64,000 bases of DNA from Hyphomicrobiales bacterium (GCA_900466875.1 UBNQ01000023.1:248001-312000); one strand, 5' to 3'. Positions 8,734 through 18,078 are shown, counted from the stretch's first letter. The notes: generated by a model from the letters alone, not told the origin. Program-made: numbers and translations.

Positions 8734-9924
8734 TCAGTCATTCGCCTTCACCGTCACGCCGAGCACCTGCGGCAGCGTGTTGGGAGCACCCATGCCGGCG
8801 CCGAGGATCATCGGGAACGGAACCGGGTTCTGCGGCTGCGCCGTGATCGTCAGGCTGCCTGGATTGTCCAGATACGTGTTGACCGCCTGGCTGAGTGCGT
8901 TCTGCAATTCCGGAATGTTGTACTGCGCGAGCATGATCGGGGTCATAGCCTTGATCATCTGGGCCATCTGGTCGCCGCTTGTGCCCTGGCTCTTGCCGGC
9001 CACGTCGAGCCCTTTTTCGGTGATGCCGGCATCCTCGAAACGGATCATCGCGCTGTTGAAGGTCAGCCGCTGCATCAGGCCGAGCATGGCGAGATTGGCG
9101 GCCTGCTCAGCCTCCTGCTTGTTCGGATTGGCTTCCATTGCCTTTGCGGTTTCGTTGGCGGAACGCACGAAGTCGAGCGTGTAGCCGGACAGGCTGATCG
9201 ACATGTCAAGCTTGCCGACATTGGCGAAGTCGAAGGCATATTCCTCGATTGCCAGCGTACCCGGCTCAAGCTCCCAGCTGCCGACCATGCTGATCTTGCC
9301 GTCAAGCGAGGTGACACCGAGATCGGAGATCGTCTGTTTCGTCGCCGGGTCGTCGATCGTGCTGAGATCGGCCTTGATATCGGCCACCTGCAGATCGAAG
9401 CCGACTGTCTTCTCGTCATCGGAGACATCCGTCGTCAGCTTGGAAGATCCGATGGACGCAACGCTCTTGCCGTCGACCTTGACCTCGATAGGCCCGGTCG
9501 TTGCTTCCTCATAAAGTAGTACGGAAGCGAGCGAATTGCCGGTGGTGCTGGCCGGCACGGTCACGCCGCTCATGACGAGATCGGAGGCTCTGATCTCCGT
9601 CTTGTCCTGGCGCAGGTCGACATTCTCGAATGTCACGCTGTCTATCGTGTAGCCGCCAGCGTCTTCTTCCACGCCTTCCATCTCGATCGTGCCGAGCGGC
9701 AGGCTGCCCTGGCCGGTGCCGGCTTCGAAACGGCTGTTTCTCAGCGTGATGTTGGAGCCGTTGACCTCCACCGAGCCCGGCACGATACCCTCGCCCTGCT
9801 GCATGTAGAGCGCGCTGTTAAGCTTCTTGACCAGATCGTTGCCATCGAGCGCCAGGGCGGGGGTGCCGAGTGCAACGAGGGTCGTTCCGGCTGCAAGCAG
9901 CCTGATTGTGGAAGTATAACGCAT
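8734..9924 (-). CDS. Exported protein of unknown function, conserved in rhizobia
   Basis: A 396-residue protein with a clear signal peptide (MRYTSTIRLLAAGTTLVALG, cleavage after ALA near residue 25). The mature chain has many short alternating hydrophobic strands of the type seen in AsmA-like or YdgA-like periplasmic beta-rich proteins (for example LDGKISMVGSWELEPG), then a helical segment and a C-terminal strand-rich end. I do not recognise a named domain. It stands alone, divergent from parC with a 193-bp gap that must hold both promoters. Confidence 0.65.
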   Translation of the reverse strand: MRYTSTIRLLAAGTTLVALGTPALALDGNDLVKKLNSALYMQQGEGIVPGSVEVNGSNITLRNSRFEAGTGQGSLPLGTIEMEGVEEDAGGYTIDSVTFENVDLRQDKTEIRASDLVMSGVTVPASTTGNSLASVLLYEEATTGPIEVKVDGKSVASIGSSKLTTDVSDDEKTVGFDLQVADIKADLSTIDDPATKQTISDLGVTSLDGKISMVGSWELEPGTLAIEEYAFDFANVGKLDMSISLSGYTLDFVRSANETAKAMEANPNKQEAEQAANLAMLGLMQRLTFNSAMIRFEDAGITEKGLDVAGKSQGTSGDQMAQMIKAMTPIMLAQYNIPELQNALSQAVNTYLDNPGSLTITAQPQNPVPFPMILGAGMGAPNTLPQVLGVTVKAND

Positions 9925-10117
9925 GAAAAGCCTCCTGCGGCAGGGACACGCCTATGAAATCAAAGGCATTTATAGGTCGGGTATCTAAAACGTCCATCGC
10001 TTTGTGATCCCGGCCCTGAGCCATTTTTGTGACGCCCTTATCAAAGGGTTAGTTTCTCCACAGTCTGGTACCCCTGCTTTGTTGCTGAAAACCGGGCTTT
10101 AAGCTAGTCAAAAGCCC

Positions 10118-12373
10118 ATGGGACAGATCGTGAATCCGCCCGGCGGCGACGGCGGCGACAATATTTTACCGGTGGACCTCAAGGCAGCGCTCGAAGAGCG
10201 TTATCTCGCCTATGCGCTTTCCACCATCATGCATCGTGCACTTCCGGACGTTCGTGACGGTCTGAAGCCCGTCCATCGCCGCATCGTCTACGCGATGAGC
10301 GAGATGGGTCTTCGCCCGAACACGGCTTTCCGCAAATGCGCCAAGATCGTCGGCGAAGTGATGGGTAACTATCACCCCCACGGCGACCAGGCGATCTACG
10401 ATGCGCTGGCGCGTCTGGCGCAGGATTTCTCGCTACGTTATCCGCTGGTCAATGGCCAGGGCAACTTCGGCAATATCGACGGCGATAGTCCCGCCGCCAT
10501 GCGTTACACCGAAAGCAAGATGACGGCGGTCGCCGAACTCCTGCTGGAAGGCATCGATCAGGACGCGGTCGATTTCCGCGATACCTATGACGAGAGCAAT
10601 TCCGAGCCGACCGTCCTGCCGGGCGCCTTCCCTAATCTGCTTGCCAATGGTTCGACGGGCATCGCGGTCGGCATGGCGACGTCCATTCCGCCGCATAACG
10701 CCCATGAACTCTGCGACGCGGCCCTGCACCTGATCCGGCACCCGGATGCAACCGTTGAAAAGCTGGTCGATTTCGTGCCCGGTCCGGACCTGCCGACCGG
10801 CGGCATCATTATCGACAGCCGTGAATCGATCATCGAAAGCTACAGGACCGGCCGCGGCGGTTTTCGCGTCCGCGCCAAGTGGGAAGTGGAAGATCTCGGT
10901 CGCGGCGGCTACCAGATCGTCGTCACGGAAATTCCCTATCAGGTGCAGAAGTCGCGCCTGATTGAAAAGATCGCCGAGCTGCTGATCGCCCGCAAGCTGC
11001 CGCTTCTCGATGATATCCGCGATGAATCGGCGGAAGACGTGCGTATCGTTATCGTGCCGAAGAGCCGTACCGTCGATGCGACCCTGCTGATGGAATCGAT
11101 GTTCAAGCTGACCGAGCTTGAAAACCGCATTCCGCTCAACATGAACGTGCTTTCCATGGGCCGCGTGCCCAAGGTCATGGCACTGAATGAAGTGCTCATC
11201 GAATGGCTGGCGCATCGCAAGGATGTTCTCGTCCGTCGTTCGCGCCATCGTCTGGCCGCGATCGACCGGCGTCTGGAAATTCTCGGCGGCTTGCTCGTCG
11301 CCTATCTGAATATCGACGAAGTGATCCGCATCATCCGTGAAGAGGATGAGCCCAAGCCGGTCATGGTGGAGCGTTGGTCCCTGACCGATCTTCAGGTGGA
11401 ATCGATCCTCAACATGCGGCTGCGCAACTTGCGCAAGCTGGAAGAGTTCGAGATCCGCAGTGAGAACGACAAGCTCACCAAGGAAAAGGCCGATATCGAG
11501 GCGCTGCTGGCTTCCGACGACAAGCAGTGGCGGATGATCGAAGTCGAGATCCAGGACGTCAAGAAGGCCTATGCCAAGGCGACCGAACTCGGCCGCCGCC
11601 GCACACAGTTCGCCGAAGCACCGGAAGCCGACCTCGAAGCCATCCAGCAGGCGATGATCGAGAAGGAACCGATCACCGTCATCATTTCGCAGAAGGGCTG
11701 GATCCGTGCGTTGAAGGGTCATGTGGCCGACACGTCGAGCCTCACCTTCAAGGAAGGCGACGGACCGAAGATCGCCTTCCCGGCGCAGACGACCGATAAG
11801 CTGCTGCTCGTCACCACCGGGGGCAAGGCCTATACGCTCGGCGGCGACAAGCTGCCCGGCGGACGCGGCCATGGCGAACCGATCCGTATCATGGTCGATA
11901 TGGAGAACGATCAGGACATCCTGACCGCCTTCGTTCACGATGCAAACCGCAAGATGATCATCGCATCGACTGCTGGGTATGGTTTTATCGTCGCCGAGAG
12001 CGAGATGGTCGCCAATACCCGCAAGGGCAAGCAGGTCATGAATGTCGGCATGCCGGACGAGACGAAGCTCGTCGTGCCTGTTTCCGGTGATCACGTGGCG
12101 ATCGTCGGCGAGAACCGCAAGATGGTCGTCTTTCCGCTGGAGCAGCTGCCGGAAATGACCCGTGGCAAGGGCGTTCGCCTGCAGCGCTACAAAGATGGCG
12201 GCATTTCCGACATCAAGTGCTTCACGATGGAGGCTGGTCTTTCATGGGAGGACAGCGCCGGCCGAGCCTTTAACCGCAGCAAGGACGAGCTGCTCGAATG
12301 GATGGGCGACCGCGCTTCGGCCGGACGTACGGTCCCGAAGGGTTTTCCGCGCAGCGGCAAGTTCGCGGGCTGA
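10118..12373 (+). CDS. parC: DNA topoisomerase IV subunit A
   Basis: A 751-residue type IIA topoisomerase A subunit, which with ParE decatenates daughter chromosomes. The winged-helix region carries the catalytic tyrosine Tyr130 in PAAMRYTE, with GNYHPHGD upstream, then the tower, coiled coil, and a beta-pinwheel C-terminal domain with degenerate blades. The clearly alphaproteobacterial ParC length and the lack of the GyrA-box QRRGGKG identify it as ParC and not GyrA. In the quinolone-determining region the position of E. coli Ser80 is Gln91, and that of Glu84 is Asp95. A terminator follows. parE is not in the window. Confidence 0.95.
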   Translation: MGQIVNPPGGDGGDNILPVDLKAALEERYLAYALSTIMHRALPDVRDGLKPVHRRIVYAMSEMGLRPNTAFRKCAKIVGEVMGNYHPHGDQAIYDALARLAQDFSLRYPLVNGQGNFGNIDGDSPAAMRYTESKMTAVAELLLEGIDQDAVDFRDTYDESNSEPTVLPGAFPNLLANGSTGIAVGMATSIPPHNAHELCDAALHLIRHPDATVEKLVDFVPGPDLPTGGIIIDSRESIIESYRTGRGGFRVRAKWEVEDLGRGGYQIVVTEIPYQVQKSRLIEKIAELLIARKLPLLDDIRDESAEDVRIVIVPKSRTVDATLLMESMFKLTELENRIPLNMNVLSMGRVPKVMALNEVLIEWLAHRKDVLVRRSRHRLAAIDRRLEILGGLLVAYLNIDEVIRIIREEDEPKPVMVERWSLTDLQVESILNMRLRNLRKLEEFEIRSENDKLTKEKADIEALLASDDKQWRMIEVEIQDVKKAYAKATELGRRRTQFAEAPEADLEAIQQAMIEKEPITVIISQKGWIRALKGHVADTSSLTFKEGDGPKIAFPAQTTDKLLLVTTGGKAYTLGGDKLPGGRGHGEPIRIMVDMENDQDILTAFVHDANRKMIIASTAGYGFIVAESEMVANTRKGKQVMNVGMPDETKLVVPVSGDHVAIVGENRKMVVFPLEQLPEMTRGKGVRLQRYKDGGISDIKCFTMEAGLSWEDSAGRAFNRSKDELLEWMGDRASAGRTVPKGFPRSGKFAG

Positions 12374-12393
12374 TCTGACGCCTCTAAGATTAA

Positions 12394-12426
12394 GCGCCGT
12401 GCATCACACCGATGCGCGGCGTTTTT
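12394..12426 (+). terminator. Intrinsic terminator after parC
   Basis: GCGCCGTGCATC and GATGCGCGGCGT pair around a short ACACC-type loop with one mismatch, followed by TTTTT. It abuts the stop of the convergent AbrB-like gene. Confidence 0.75.
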
Positions 12427-12668
12427 CAGTTTCTGGTCAGACCCTTGAGCGCCATCAGATAATTTCTGATCACCGTTCCGCTGGGCAGGGCGGAAGTCCT
12501 CGCCGCCGCGCTGTCGTTGTCATCAGGCGCTATGAATTCGATGTGAAGTTTGTCGGAGCGAATTTCGACCCGATCGCCTTCCTTCCAGCCGACTTTGTCG
12601 AGATGCTCTTGCGGCAGCATGATGCCGCACTTATCCCCGATCCTCTGGATCGTCACTGTCTCGCTCAT
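12426..12668 (-). CDS. AbrB/MazE-type antitoxin-like protein without adjacent own toxin
   Basis: An 80-residue protein. The start is fixed by GTGGAGGGCGGT just before ATG; a GTG four codons earlier lies inside that ribosome-binding site. The N-terminal half (IQRIGDKCGIMLPQEHLDKV, then WKEGDRVEI) is an AbrB/SpoVT swapped-hairpin DNA-binding domain, and it aligns with the antitoxin 0.7 kb upstream (IRKIGNSEGVIIPKELLDRL). The tail differs. It lies 77 bp after doc, has its own ribosome-binding site and an AT-rich promoter-like stretch, and no toxin follows. It may be a duplicated antitoxin, or the remnant of a second module. Confidence 0.75.
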   Translation of the reverse strand: MSETVTIQRIGDKCGIMLPQEHLDKVGWKEGDRVEIRSDKLHIEFIAPDDNDSAAARTSALPSGTVIRNYLMALKGLTRN

Positions 12669-12745
12669 ACCGCCCTCCACGGATTGAGATGAGATAATAT
12701 CATATTCTTATGTGTGCTGCGATATCGTTTCGATCAGCGCGGCAA

Positions 12746-13138
12746 TCACGCCGGATAGGGGACGCAGTGGTCGCGAAGAAATCGTGTCGCGCCTTCCTCA
12801 TCGATCTCGCCGGCCGCGACGGAAAGCACGAAAGTAATTACCTCCGCCTGCGTTGCCTCGATCAGGTAGCCATTGATCAGCAGAAAGGTGAAGGCCGCAA
12901 GGTAAGCGATCCGTTTGTTGCCGTCCGAGAAAGGATGGTTACGCGCCAGGCCATAAAGATAGGCGGCCGCAAGGACGAAAACATCCTCTTCACCATAGGC
13001 ATGTTTGTGGAGCGGGCGTGCGAGAGCTGCCTCCAGTGAATTTTCATCTTTCAGACCGGGGAGCCCACCATGTTCCGCGATCTGCTCATCATGAATGATT
13101 TCGATCGCCGGGCGTGACAGCCATTTGAAGGTTGTCAT
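12746..13138 (-). CDS. doc: Doc-type toxin (Fic/Doc family)
   Basis: A 130-residue protein with the Doc active-site motif HPFSDGNKR (68-76), in which Lys replaces the Gly of AMP-transferring Fic enzymes. Doc proteins are kinases that phosphorylate elongation factor Tu and stop translation. Length matches the family. The start codon overlaps the stop of the upstream AbrB antitoxin by 4 bp (ATGA), the standard antitoxin-first layout of type II modules. Most Doc toxins pair with Phd antitoxins; here the partner is of the AbrB/MazE type, also known for this family. All motif residues are intact, so the toxin is probably functional. Confidence 0.92.
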   Translation of the reverse strand: MTTFKWLSRPAIEIIHDEQIAEHGGLPGLKDENSLEAALARPLHKHAYGEEDVFVLAAAYLYGLARNHPFSDGNKRIAYLAAFTFLLINGYLIEATQAEVITFVLSVAAGEIDEEGATRFLRDHCVPYPA

Positions 13139-13356
13139 TTTGCCAGTTCGCGCAGGGCTAAGCGATACTTCTCCATTCCAATACGGGCGGCCTTCAATTG
13201 CTCGGCAAGGTCGGTTTGTTCGGGAAGGAGATAGATGCTGCCGTTCTCTTCTCGAATCTCGACATTATCCCCGGCCTTCAGACCCAGTCGGTCGAGAAGT
13301 TCCTTGGGAATGATGACGCCTTCGGAATTGCCGATCTTGCGGATGGTCGTATTCAT
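13135..13356 (-). CDS. AbrB/MazE-type antitoxin of the Doc module
   Basis: A 73-residue protein started at the ATG giving MNTTIRKIGNSEG; the frame is open far upstream but that extension is the reverse of a transporter gene. Residues 1-48 form an AbrB/SpoVT DNA-binding domain (VIIPKELLDRLGLKAGDNVEI), and the C-terminal 25 residues are the likely Doc-binding tail. It overlaps doc by 4 bp. A 25-bp palindrome sits 12 bp before the start codon, over a TATAAC -10-like sequence, which fits autorepression by the toxin-antitoxin complex. Confidence 0.9.
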   Translation of the reverse strand: MNTTIRKIGNSEGVIIPKELLDRLGLKAGDNVEIREENGSIYLLPEQTDLAEQLKAARIGMEKYRLALRELAK

Positions 13357-13367
13357 GTTCGGAGCCT

Positions 13368-13392
13368 CATGTTCTAACGCAGTTATAACATG
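13368..13392. promoter_or_regulatory. 25-bp palindromic operator of the antitoxin-doc operon
   Basis: CATGTT, C, TAAC, GCA, GTTA, T, AACATG: both arm pairs are perfectly symmetrical about 13380. On the minus strand the right part reads TTATAAC, a plausible -10 element, so a bound complex would block the promoter. Confidence 0.7.
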
Positions 13393-13415
13393 CCGGCCGC
13401 GGTGGGGCAATTCTG

Positions 13416-14288
13416 TCAGGAATGGCCGAGGCCCGGCTGGCCCCGGCGCATCTGCCAGAGCGCGTGGCCGACCAGCGACAGGATCAGGATCGCGCCGCCC
13501 AAAAGTGTTCTTGCCTGCATCTCCTCGCTGAAAATCATCCAGACCCAGATCGGTGCAAGCACCGTCTCCAGCAGGTAACACATGCCGACTTCCGCGCCGG
13601 TCAGGTATTTGGGGCCGGTGGCGAGGCACCAGAAGGCGACCGGCAGCATCACAAGGCCATCAAACAGCACCCAGGAAGGGGAGGGAACGGACGTAAGCCC
13701 GTCCGGCGCCATCATAGTGAGGCCCACGATGGCGGGAATGATGGTTGCCACAAGCGGAACCAGCCCCAGATCGACCCTGGTCTTGCGGCCTATGGTGATC
13801 GCACCTGCCAGAAGGACAGTGGTCGCCAGCGCGGAAAGATTACCGAGTGTCTCTCCGGCCGAAAGACCGCCCGAGACGATCAGGCCGACACCGAAGATCA
13901 TTGCCAGCATGGTGATCCAGGTCGCCCGCGAGGGATGTTCCGCGAGAAACAGCCAGCCGAACAGCGCCGCGAACATCGGCGTGAAGGCGACGATGAACAC
14001 GACATTCGCGGTTGTCGTGTTGAAGACACCGCCAAGGAAGGTGATCGTCGACAAGCCGTAGCAGATACCGGCGATCAGGCCGGCCTTTCCCGGGCGCAAT
14101 GCCGTGTTCCCTGGCTGAAAGTGGCGCACCAGAAACCAGATGACTATGCCAAGTGCAAAGGTGGAAAGGCTGCGTAGTGCCAGTGTCTGCCACAGCTCGC
14201 CACCGCCCAGACGCACAAGCGGTACGTCGAATGACAACGCGATGCCACCCGTGATCGTCACCATCAGTCCACGGCGATGGTTGTTCAT
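13416..14288 (-). CDS. EamA-family (DMT superfamily) transporter
   Basis: A 290-residue membrane protein with ten hydrophobic helices in two repeats of five, as in EamA/RhaT permeases of the drug/metabolite superfamily. The second repeat ends with the usual E-T-x-x-A-P pattern (LLETVLAPIWVWM) and the first has FTPMFAALFGWLFLAE. Substrates in this family range over amino acids, nucleotides and drugs, so no substrate is assigned. The gene lies 9 bp downstream of bpt, so the two are probably co-transcribed. Confidence 0.85.
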   Translation of the reverse strand: MNNHRRGLMVTITGGIALSFDVPLVRLGGGELWQTLALRSLSTFALGIVIWFLVRHFQPGNTALRPGKAGLIAGICYGLSTITFLGGVFNTTTANVVFIVAFTPMFAALFGWLFLAEHPSRATWITMLAMIFGVGLIVSGGLSAGETLGNLSALATTVLLAGAITIGRKTRVDLGLVPLVATIIPAIVGLTMMAPDGLTSVPSPSWVLFDGLVMLPVAFWCLATGPKYLTGAEVGMCYLLETVLAPIWVWMIFSEEMQARTLLGGAILILSLVGHALWQMRRGQPGLGHS

Positions 14289-14297
14289 CGACAGGTG

Positions 14298-15065
14298 TCA
14301 ATCATCGGCATCGATCGGCGGCTGCGCGCGTTCCCATCCGCGCGCCATCAACTGTTCCTGCGGCTGATAGCGGGTCTTGTAGTCCATCTTGGGCGATCCT
14401 TTGACCCAATAGCCGAGATAGACATGCGGCAGGCCCAGATTGCGTGCCCTGTTGATATGGTCGAGGATCATGAAGGTCCCGAGCGAGCGCCTGTCGTATT
14501 TGGGGTTGAAAAAGGAATAGACCATCGAAAGTCCGTCGCTCATCATGTCGGTAAGCGCGACGGCAATCAGTTCGCCTTTCGGTTGCGGGCTCAGTCCCGA
14601 ACCTGGCTCGCGGATCCGGTATTCGATCAGTCTCGTGTTCACATGCGTGTCCTCCACCATGATCGCGTAATCGAGCGCGGACATGTCCGACATGCCACCA
14701 TGCTGGTGGCGATCATCGAGGTAACGGCGGAAAAGCGCGAACTGTTCGGTGGAAGGTTGAGCCGGTTGAACAGTGGCGATCAGATCGCGGTTCGCGGAGG
14801 TGACCCGCTTCATCGAGCGCGTCGGTTCGAATTCGCCGGCCAGAATGCGAACTGAAACGCATGCGCGACAGGCTTCGCAGGCCGGACGATAGGCGATATT
14901 CTGGGAACGGCGAAAACCGCCCTGGGTCAGGAGATCGTTCATCTCCGCCGCACGCGGACCGACGAGGTGAGTGAACACCTTCCGTTCCATTTCACCCGGA
15001 AGATAAGGACAAACTGCCGGAGCCGTCAGATAAAACTGCGGGGAAGGCGTTGTCTGGGTATTCAT
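14298..15065 (-). CDS. bpt: Aspartate/glutamate leucyltransferase (Ate1-like)
   Basis: A 255-residue N-end-rule enzyme, which attaches leucine from Leu-tRNA to proteins with N-terminal Asp or Glu and so marks them for ClpS/ClpAP. The N-terminal ATE domain has [16 protein letters not shown] and the [12 protein letters not shown] cysteine motif; the C-terminal GNAT-fold domain includes the conserved [16 protein letters not shown] and [18 protein letters not shown]. Length matches alphaproteobacterial Bpt. It is upstream of, and nearly contiguous with, the EamA gene. Confidence 0.93.
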   Translation of the reverse strand: MNTQTTPSPQFYLTAPAVCPYLPGEMERKVFTHLVGPRAAEMNDLLTQGGFRRSQNIAYRPACEACRACVSVRILAGEFEPTRSMKRVTSANRDLIATVQPAQPSTEQFALFRRYLDDRHQHGGMSDMSALDYAIMVEDTHVNTRLIEYRIREPGSGLSPQPKGELIAVALTDMMSDGLSMVYSFFNPKYDRRSLGTFMILDHINRARNLGLPHVYLGYWVKGSPKMDYKTRYQPQEQLMARGWERAQPPIDADD

Positions 15066-15211
15066 CGAGGTGCGGCCGATCCCGTCATTAGGTGGTAAAT
15101 GTCATACCATGGCGCATAAATGAAAAACGTCAACCATGTGCTTGTTGAAGCTTGGTTTTAAGTACGGCCAATCACCAGCAATCCTGCGACTGGCCGCACT
15201 GATGATTGTGG

Positions 15212-15670
15212 TCAAGATGTCCTGACGACCACCGTGCCGAGCAGCATGTCGTGCACCAGTCGGGACTTTTCGGTGAACAGGCCGGCCAGCAGAATGAGCG
15301 GCGTCAGCACCGAGTTGATCAGCCAGAACAGCACGGTGTGGACCATGGCAGTCATGAAATCCATCCGCCGTCCGTCCATGCGCATGAGCGTAATCCCCAT
15401 GGCGCGCATGCCCGGTGAGGCCTGGGCCGGGCCGCCCAGCGTCATGCCGAAATAGAGAAGCGCCACGATGACGAACAGCGCCGGATAGAGCATGAAGCCG
15501 AGGCCAAGCGTGATGATGCCCAGAAAGAACACGATCACCGCAGCCGGAATGCAGAGCAAAAGCACGATCAGGTAGTCGAGAATGAACGCGAACACCCGGC
15601 GGGAAAGAACGCCGCTATAGGCGCGCCAGTCGTCGGGTGCGGCATAGGTCGGGTTCGGGTCGAGGCTCAT
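15212..15670 (-). CDS. RDD-family membrane protein
   Basis: A 152-residue protein with the RDD pattern: Arg-Arg and an Asp in the first helix (RRVFAFILDYLIVLLL), a second helix, and a third preceded by the SPGMRAMGITL motif. RDD proteins are small inner-membrane proteins of uncertain function, some linked to ion exchange. The gene follows hemB on the same strand with an 82-bp gap that contains a hairpin. Confidence 0.88.
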   Translation of the reverse strand: MSLDPNPTYAAPDDWRAYSGVLSRRVFAFILDYLIVLLLCIPAAVIVFFLGIITLGLGFMLYPALFVIVALLYFGMTLGGPAQASPGMRAMGITLMRMDGRRMDFMTAMVHTVLFWLINSVLTPLILLAGLFTEKSRLVHDMLLGTVVVRTS

Positions 15671-15690
15671 GGATAGTCGGTCTCCTGTTT

Positions 15691-15712
15691 CTCCCCAATC
15701 ATATGGGGAGAG
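15691..15712 (-). terminator. Hairpin between hemB and the RDD gene
   Basis: TCTCCCC and GGGGAGA form a perfect 7-bp stem with an 8-nt loop, 40 bp past the hemB stop. There is no T-run on the minus strand, so it may only attenuate read-through or stabilise the hemB mRNA. Confidence 0.4.
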
Positions 15713-15752
15713 GTTGCAACCTTAGCAAGTTTCGCCGCGATGCACCCGGCTT

Positions 15753-16763
15753 TCAGTCTTTGGCCAGCTTTTTGGCAACATCCACGGCGAAATAGCTGAG
15801 GATGCCATCGCAGCCCGCGCGCTTGAAGCACAGAAGCGTTTCCATCATCACCCGGTCGCCATCGATCCAGCCGTTCATGGCCGCCGCCTTGATCTGCGCG
15901 TATTCGCCCGACACCTGATAGGCATAGGTCGGAAGCCCGAAAGCCTCCTTGATGCGCCAACAGATATCGAGATAGGGCAGGCCCGGCTTGATCATCATCA
16001 TGTCGGCGCCTTCCTCGACATCGAGCGCTGCGTCGCGCATCGCTTCGGTGCCGTTGGCCGGAGAGATGTAATAGCTGTTCTTGTCTCCCTTCAGCAGGCC
16101 GCCGGTATTGATCGCCTCGCGATAGGGACCGTAGAAGCCGGACGAGAATTTTGTCGCATAGGACATGATGCCGACATCCTGATGGCCGCTCGCATCCAGC
16201 CCGCGGCGGATGGCGCCGATGCGGCCGTCCATCATTTCCGACGGAGCGATGATATCGGCTCCGGCATCCGCCTGCATGACCGCAGCCTTCACGACATGGT
16301 CGACAGTCTCGTCGTTGACGATGATGCCTTCGCGCAGGATGCCGTCATGGCCATGGCTGGTGAACGGGTCGAGTGCCACATCGGTGATAAGCCCAATATT
16401 CGGTACCGCCTTCTTCGTCTCGCGAATGAAGCGGTTCATCAGGTTGTTCGCGTCGAGAATATGGGACCCGGTCGCATCCCGCAGGTTCATCTCGATATCC
16501 GGGAAGGGAGCGATCGCCGGTATCCCGAGATCGGCCGCTTGCCTGACCGCTTCCACCGCCTTGTCGACGCTCATCCGGTTGACGCCGGGCATGGCCGCCA
16601 GCGGCTCGGAAATTCCGGTGCCGTGGGTGATGAAGATCGGCCAGATCAGGTCGTCGACCGTCAGCCGGTTTTCCTGCACCATGCGCCGGACCCAGTCGGC
16701 CTTGCGGTTGCGCCGCATCCTGCGGTGCCCGGTGATCTCGTCGACGAGGTGCGTCTTGTCCAT
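15753..16763 (-). CDS. hemB: Porphobilinogen synthase (5-aminolevulinate dehydratase)
   Basis: A 336-residue cytosolic enzyme joining two 5-aminolevulinates in haem synthesis. The Schiff-base lysines are Lys205 (SYATKFSS) and Lys259 (MMIKPGLPYLD). In the segment that binds catalytic zinc in zinc-type enzymes, the three cysteines are replaced by Asp129, Asp132 and Asp140 (DVALDPFTSHGHDG), the form of Mg/K-dependent HemB found in rhizobia and Pseudomonas. The start ATG matches homologues. It may be co-transcribed with the RDD gene downstream. Confidence 0.96.
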   Translation of the reverse strand: MDKTHLVDEITGHRRMRRNRKADWVRRMVQENRLTVDDLIWPIFITHGTGISEPLAAMPGVNRMSVDKAVEAVRQAADLGIPAIAPFPDIEMNLRDATGSHILDANNLMNRFIRETKKAVPNIGLITDVALDPFTSHGHDGILREGIIVNDETVDHVVKAAVMQADAGADIIAPSEMMDGRIGAIRRGLDASGHQDVGIMSYATKFSSGFYGPYREAINTGGLLKGDKNSYYISPANGTEAMRDAALDVEEGADMMMIKPGLPYLDICWRIKEAFGLPTYAYQVSGEYAQIKAAAMNGWIDGDRVMMETLLCFKRAGCDGILSYFAVDVAKKLAKD

Positions 16764-16894
16764 GACGGTGTCTCCGTTATTTTTCTTGGCCGGTCCTTAG
16801 CATGCGACAAGTTGTTTATGAATGGCCAGGATCAAGCATTGCTGCCATGCGCGTGGCTGGCGGCTGAAGGAATGGCTCTATATATCATTGTCCC

Positions 16895-17332
16895 ATGGAA
16901 CCTGATTCACCCTCGACGCCAAGGCGCACGCTGACCGAGCTCCTGTTCGTTCTCTTCATGAGGATGATTGCTGTCAGCTGTTTCTGGTTCGGCATGCAAT
17001 ATTGGGCGATGCTGGTCGGCTACTCTCTGGAAGGCCGGGCGCGCTTCGATCTTCTGAACCTGCCCTGGAGGGCAGCCGCTCCCACACTCGCCGTTCTGTT
17101 CCCCGTTGCGTCGCTCGGCCTGTGGCTGACTGTCTCCTGGGGAGCGGTGCTCTGGGCGATGGCCGCGATCATTCAGATCCTCATGTATGTCGTCTGGCCG
17201 GAAATCTTTGGCGAGAACCATCTTGTGCCGCTTTTGAACGTCCTGGTGGCGAGCCTTTACGTCGTATTTCGGCTCGCCTTGTGGCTGGAAAGCCGGCGCA
17301 AGGAGGAGAAGGTAAGGATTGATTTACCTTGA
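16895..17332 (+). CDS. DUF6163 membrane protein
   Basis: A 145-residue protein with four predicted membrane helices and a basic C-terminus (LESRRKEEKVRI). I recognise it as the DUF6163 family, which sits between hemB and ldtR in many Rhizobiaceae; its function is unknown. The ATG follows a TATATA sequence by some 15-20 bp, so the leader may be very short. It is divergent from hemB. Confidence 0.7.
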   Translation: MEPDSPSTPRRTLTELLFVLFMRMIAVSCFWFGMQYWAMLVGYSLEGRARFDLLNLPWRAAAPTLAVLFPVASLGLWLTVSWGAVLWAMAAIIQILMYVVWPEIFGENHLVPLLNVLVASLYVVFRLALWLESRRKEEKVRIDLP

Positions 17333-17344
17333 TCCTAAAGGCAA

Positions 17345-17377
17345 TTAGCTCGAATTTTAGCGAAATTTTCGAGCTAA
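17345..17377. repeat. AT-rich inverted repeat in the ldtR upstream region
   Basis: TTAGCTCGAA and TTCGAGCTAA are perfect 10-bp arms around a 13-nt centre that is itself partly symmetrical. It starts 13 bp after the DUF6163 stop and 185 bp before ldtR. It could be the DUF6163 terminator (a TTTTT lies 9 bp further on) or a regulator site for ldtR. Confidence 0.5.
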
Positions 17378-17562
17378 GCCACTGATTTTTATAGGCGGAA
17401 AAACGGGTGACCGGGCCTGCGCCACAGTGCCGACAAATTCGAAAAATGCAGGTAGGTTTTTGTTAAGCAAGTGTTTTAAGTCGAATTTTATGCGCATTCG
17501 ATAGGGTCTGTCTCAAGGCGGGAACAAACAAACACACCGCCAAACAAAACAGTGAGGCAGTT

Positions 17563-18078
17563 ATGATGAACACGAAGCTCAAGCCGCAGGCACCGGCAGT
17601 CGCAGATCCGCACGAAGATACGATCCGTGGTCTTTACATGGAATCGCTGCACCTTGTGGAACGTCTCCACCGCCGTCTCCTCGACGTCATCAAGGACGAG
17701 TTCGACCGTCAGGGTCGCGACGACGTCAACGCCGTCCAGGCACTTCTTCTCTTCAATATCGGCAACTCGGAACTGACTGCCGGTGAGCTTCGCTCCCGCG
17801 GTTATTACCTGGGCTCGAACGTTTCCTACAACGTCAAGAAGCTGGTCGATCTCGGCTTCATCAACCACGCCCGTTCGCGCATCGACCGTCGTTCGGTTCG
17901 CATCAGCCTGACGCCGGCCGGCCAGGAAATCGCCGAAACCGTTTCGAAGCTCTATGAGCGCCACATCGGCTCGATCGAAAAGGTCGGCGGCATCGGCGAG
18001 GGCGAATTCTCCCAGATGAACCGCCTTCTGCAGCGCCTCGATCGCTTCTGGAACGACTCGATCGCATACCGGATGTAA
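17563..18078 (+). CDS. ldtR: MarR-family regulator LdtR
   Basis: A 171-residue winged-helix protein of the MarR type: dimerisation helices at each end and a DNA-binding core with ELTAGELRSRGYYLGSNVSY and the wing HARSRIDRRSVRI. It matches LdtR, studied in Liberibacter and Sinorhizobium as the regulator of an L,D-transpeptidase gene and osmotic tolerance. The target gene type lies downstream here on the same strand (ldtP). The first of two adjacent ATGs is well spaced from GTGAGG. A perfect bidirectional terminator follows, so ldtR is monocistronic. Confidence 0.9.
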   Translation: MMNTKLKPQAPAVADPHEDTIRGLYMESLHLVERLHRRLLDVIKDEFDRQGRDDVNAVQALLLFNIGNSELTAGELRSRGYYLGSNVSYNVKKLVDLGFINHARSRIDRRSVRISLTPAGQEIAETVSKLYERHIGSIEKVGGIGEGEFSQMNRLLQRLDRFWNDSIAYRM

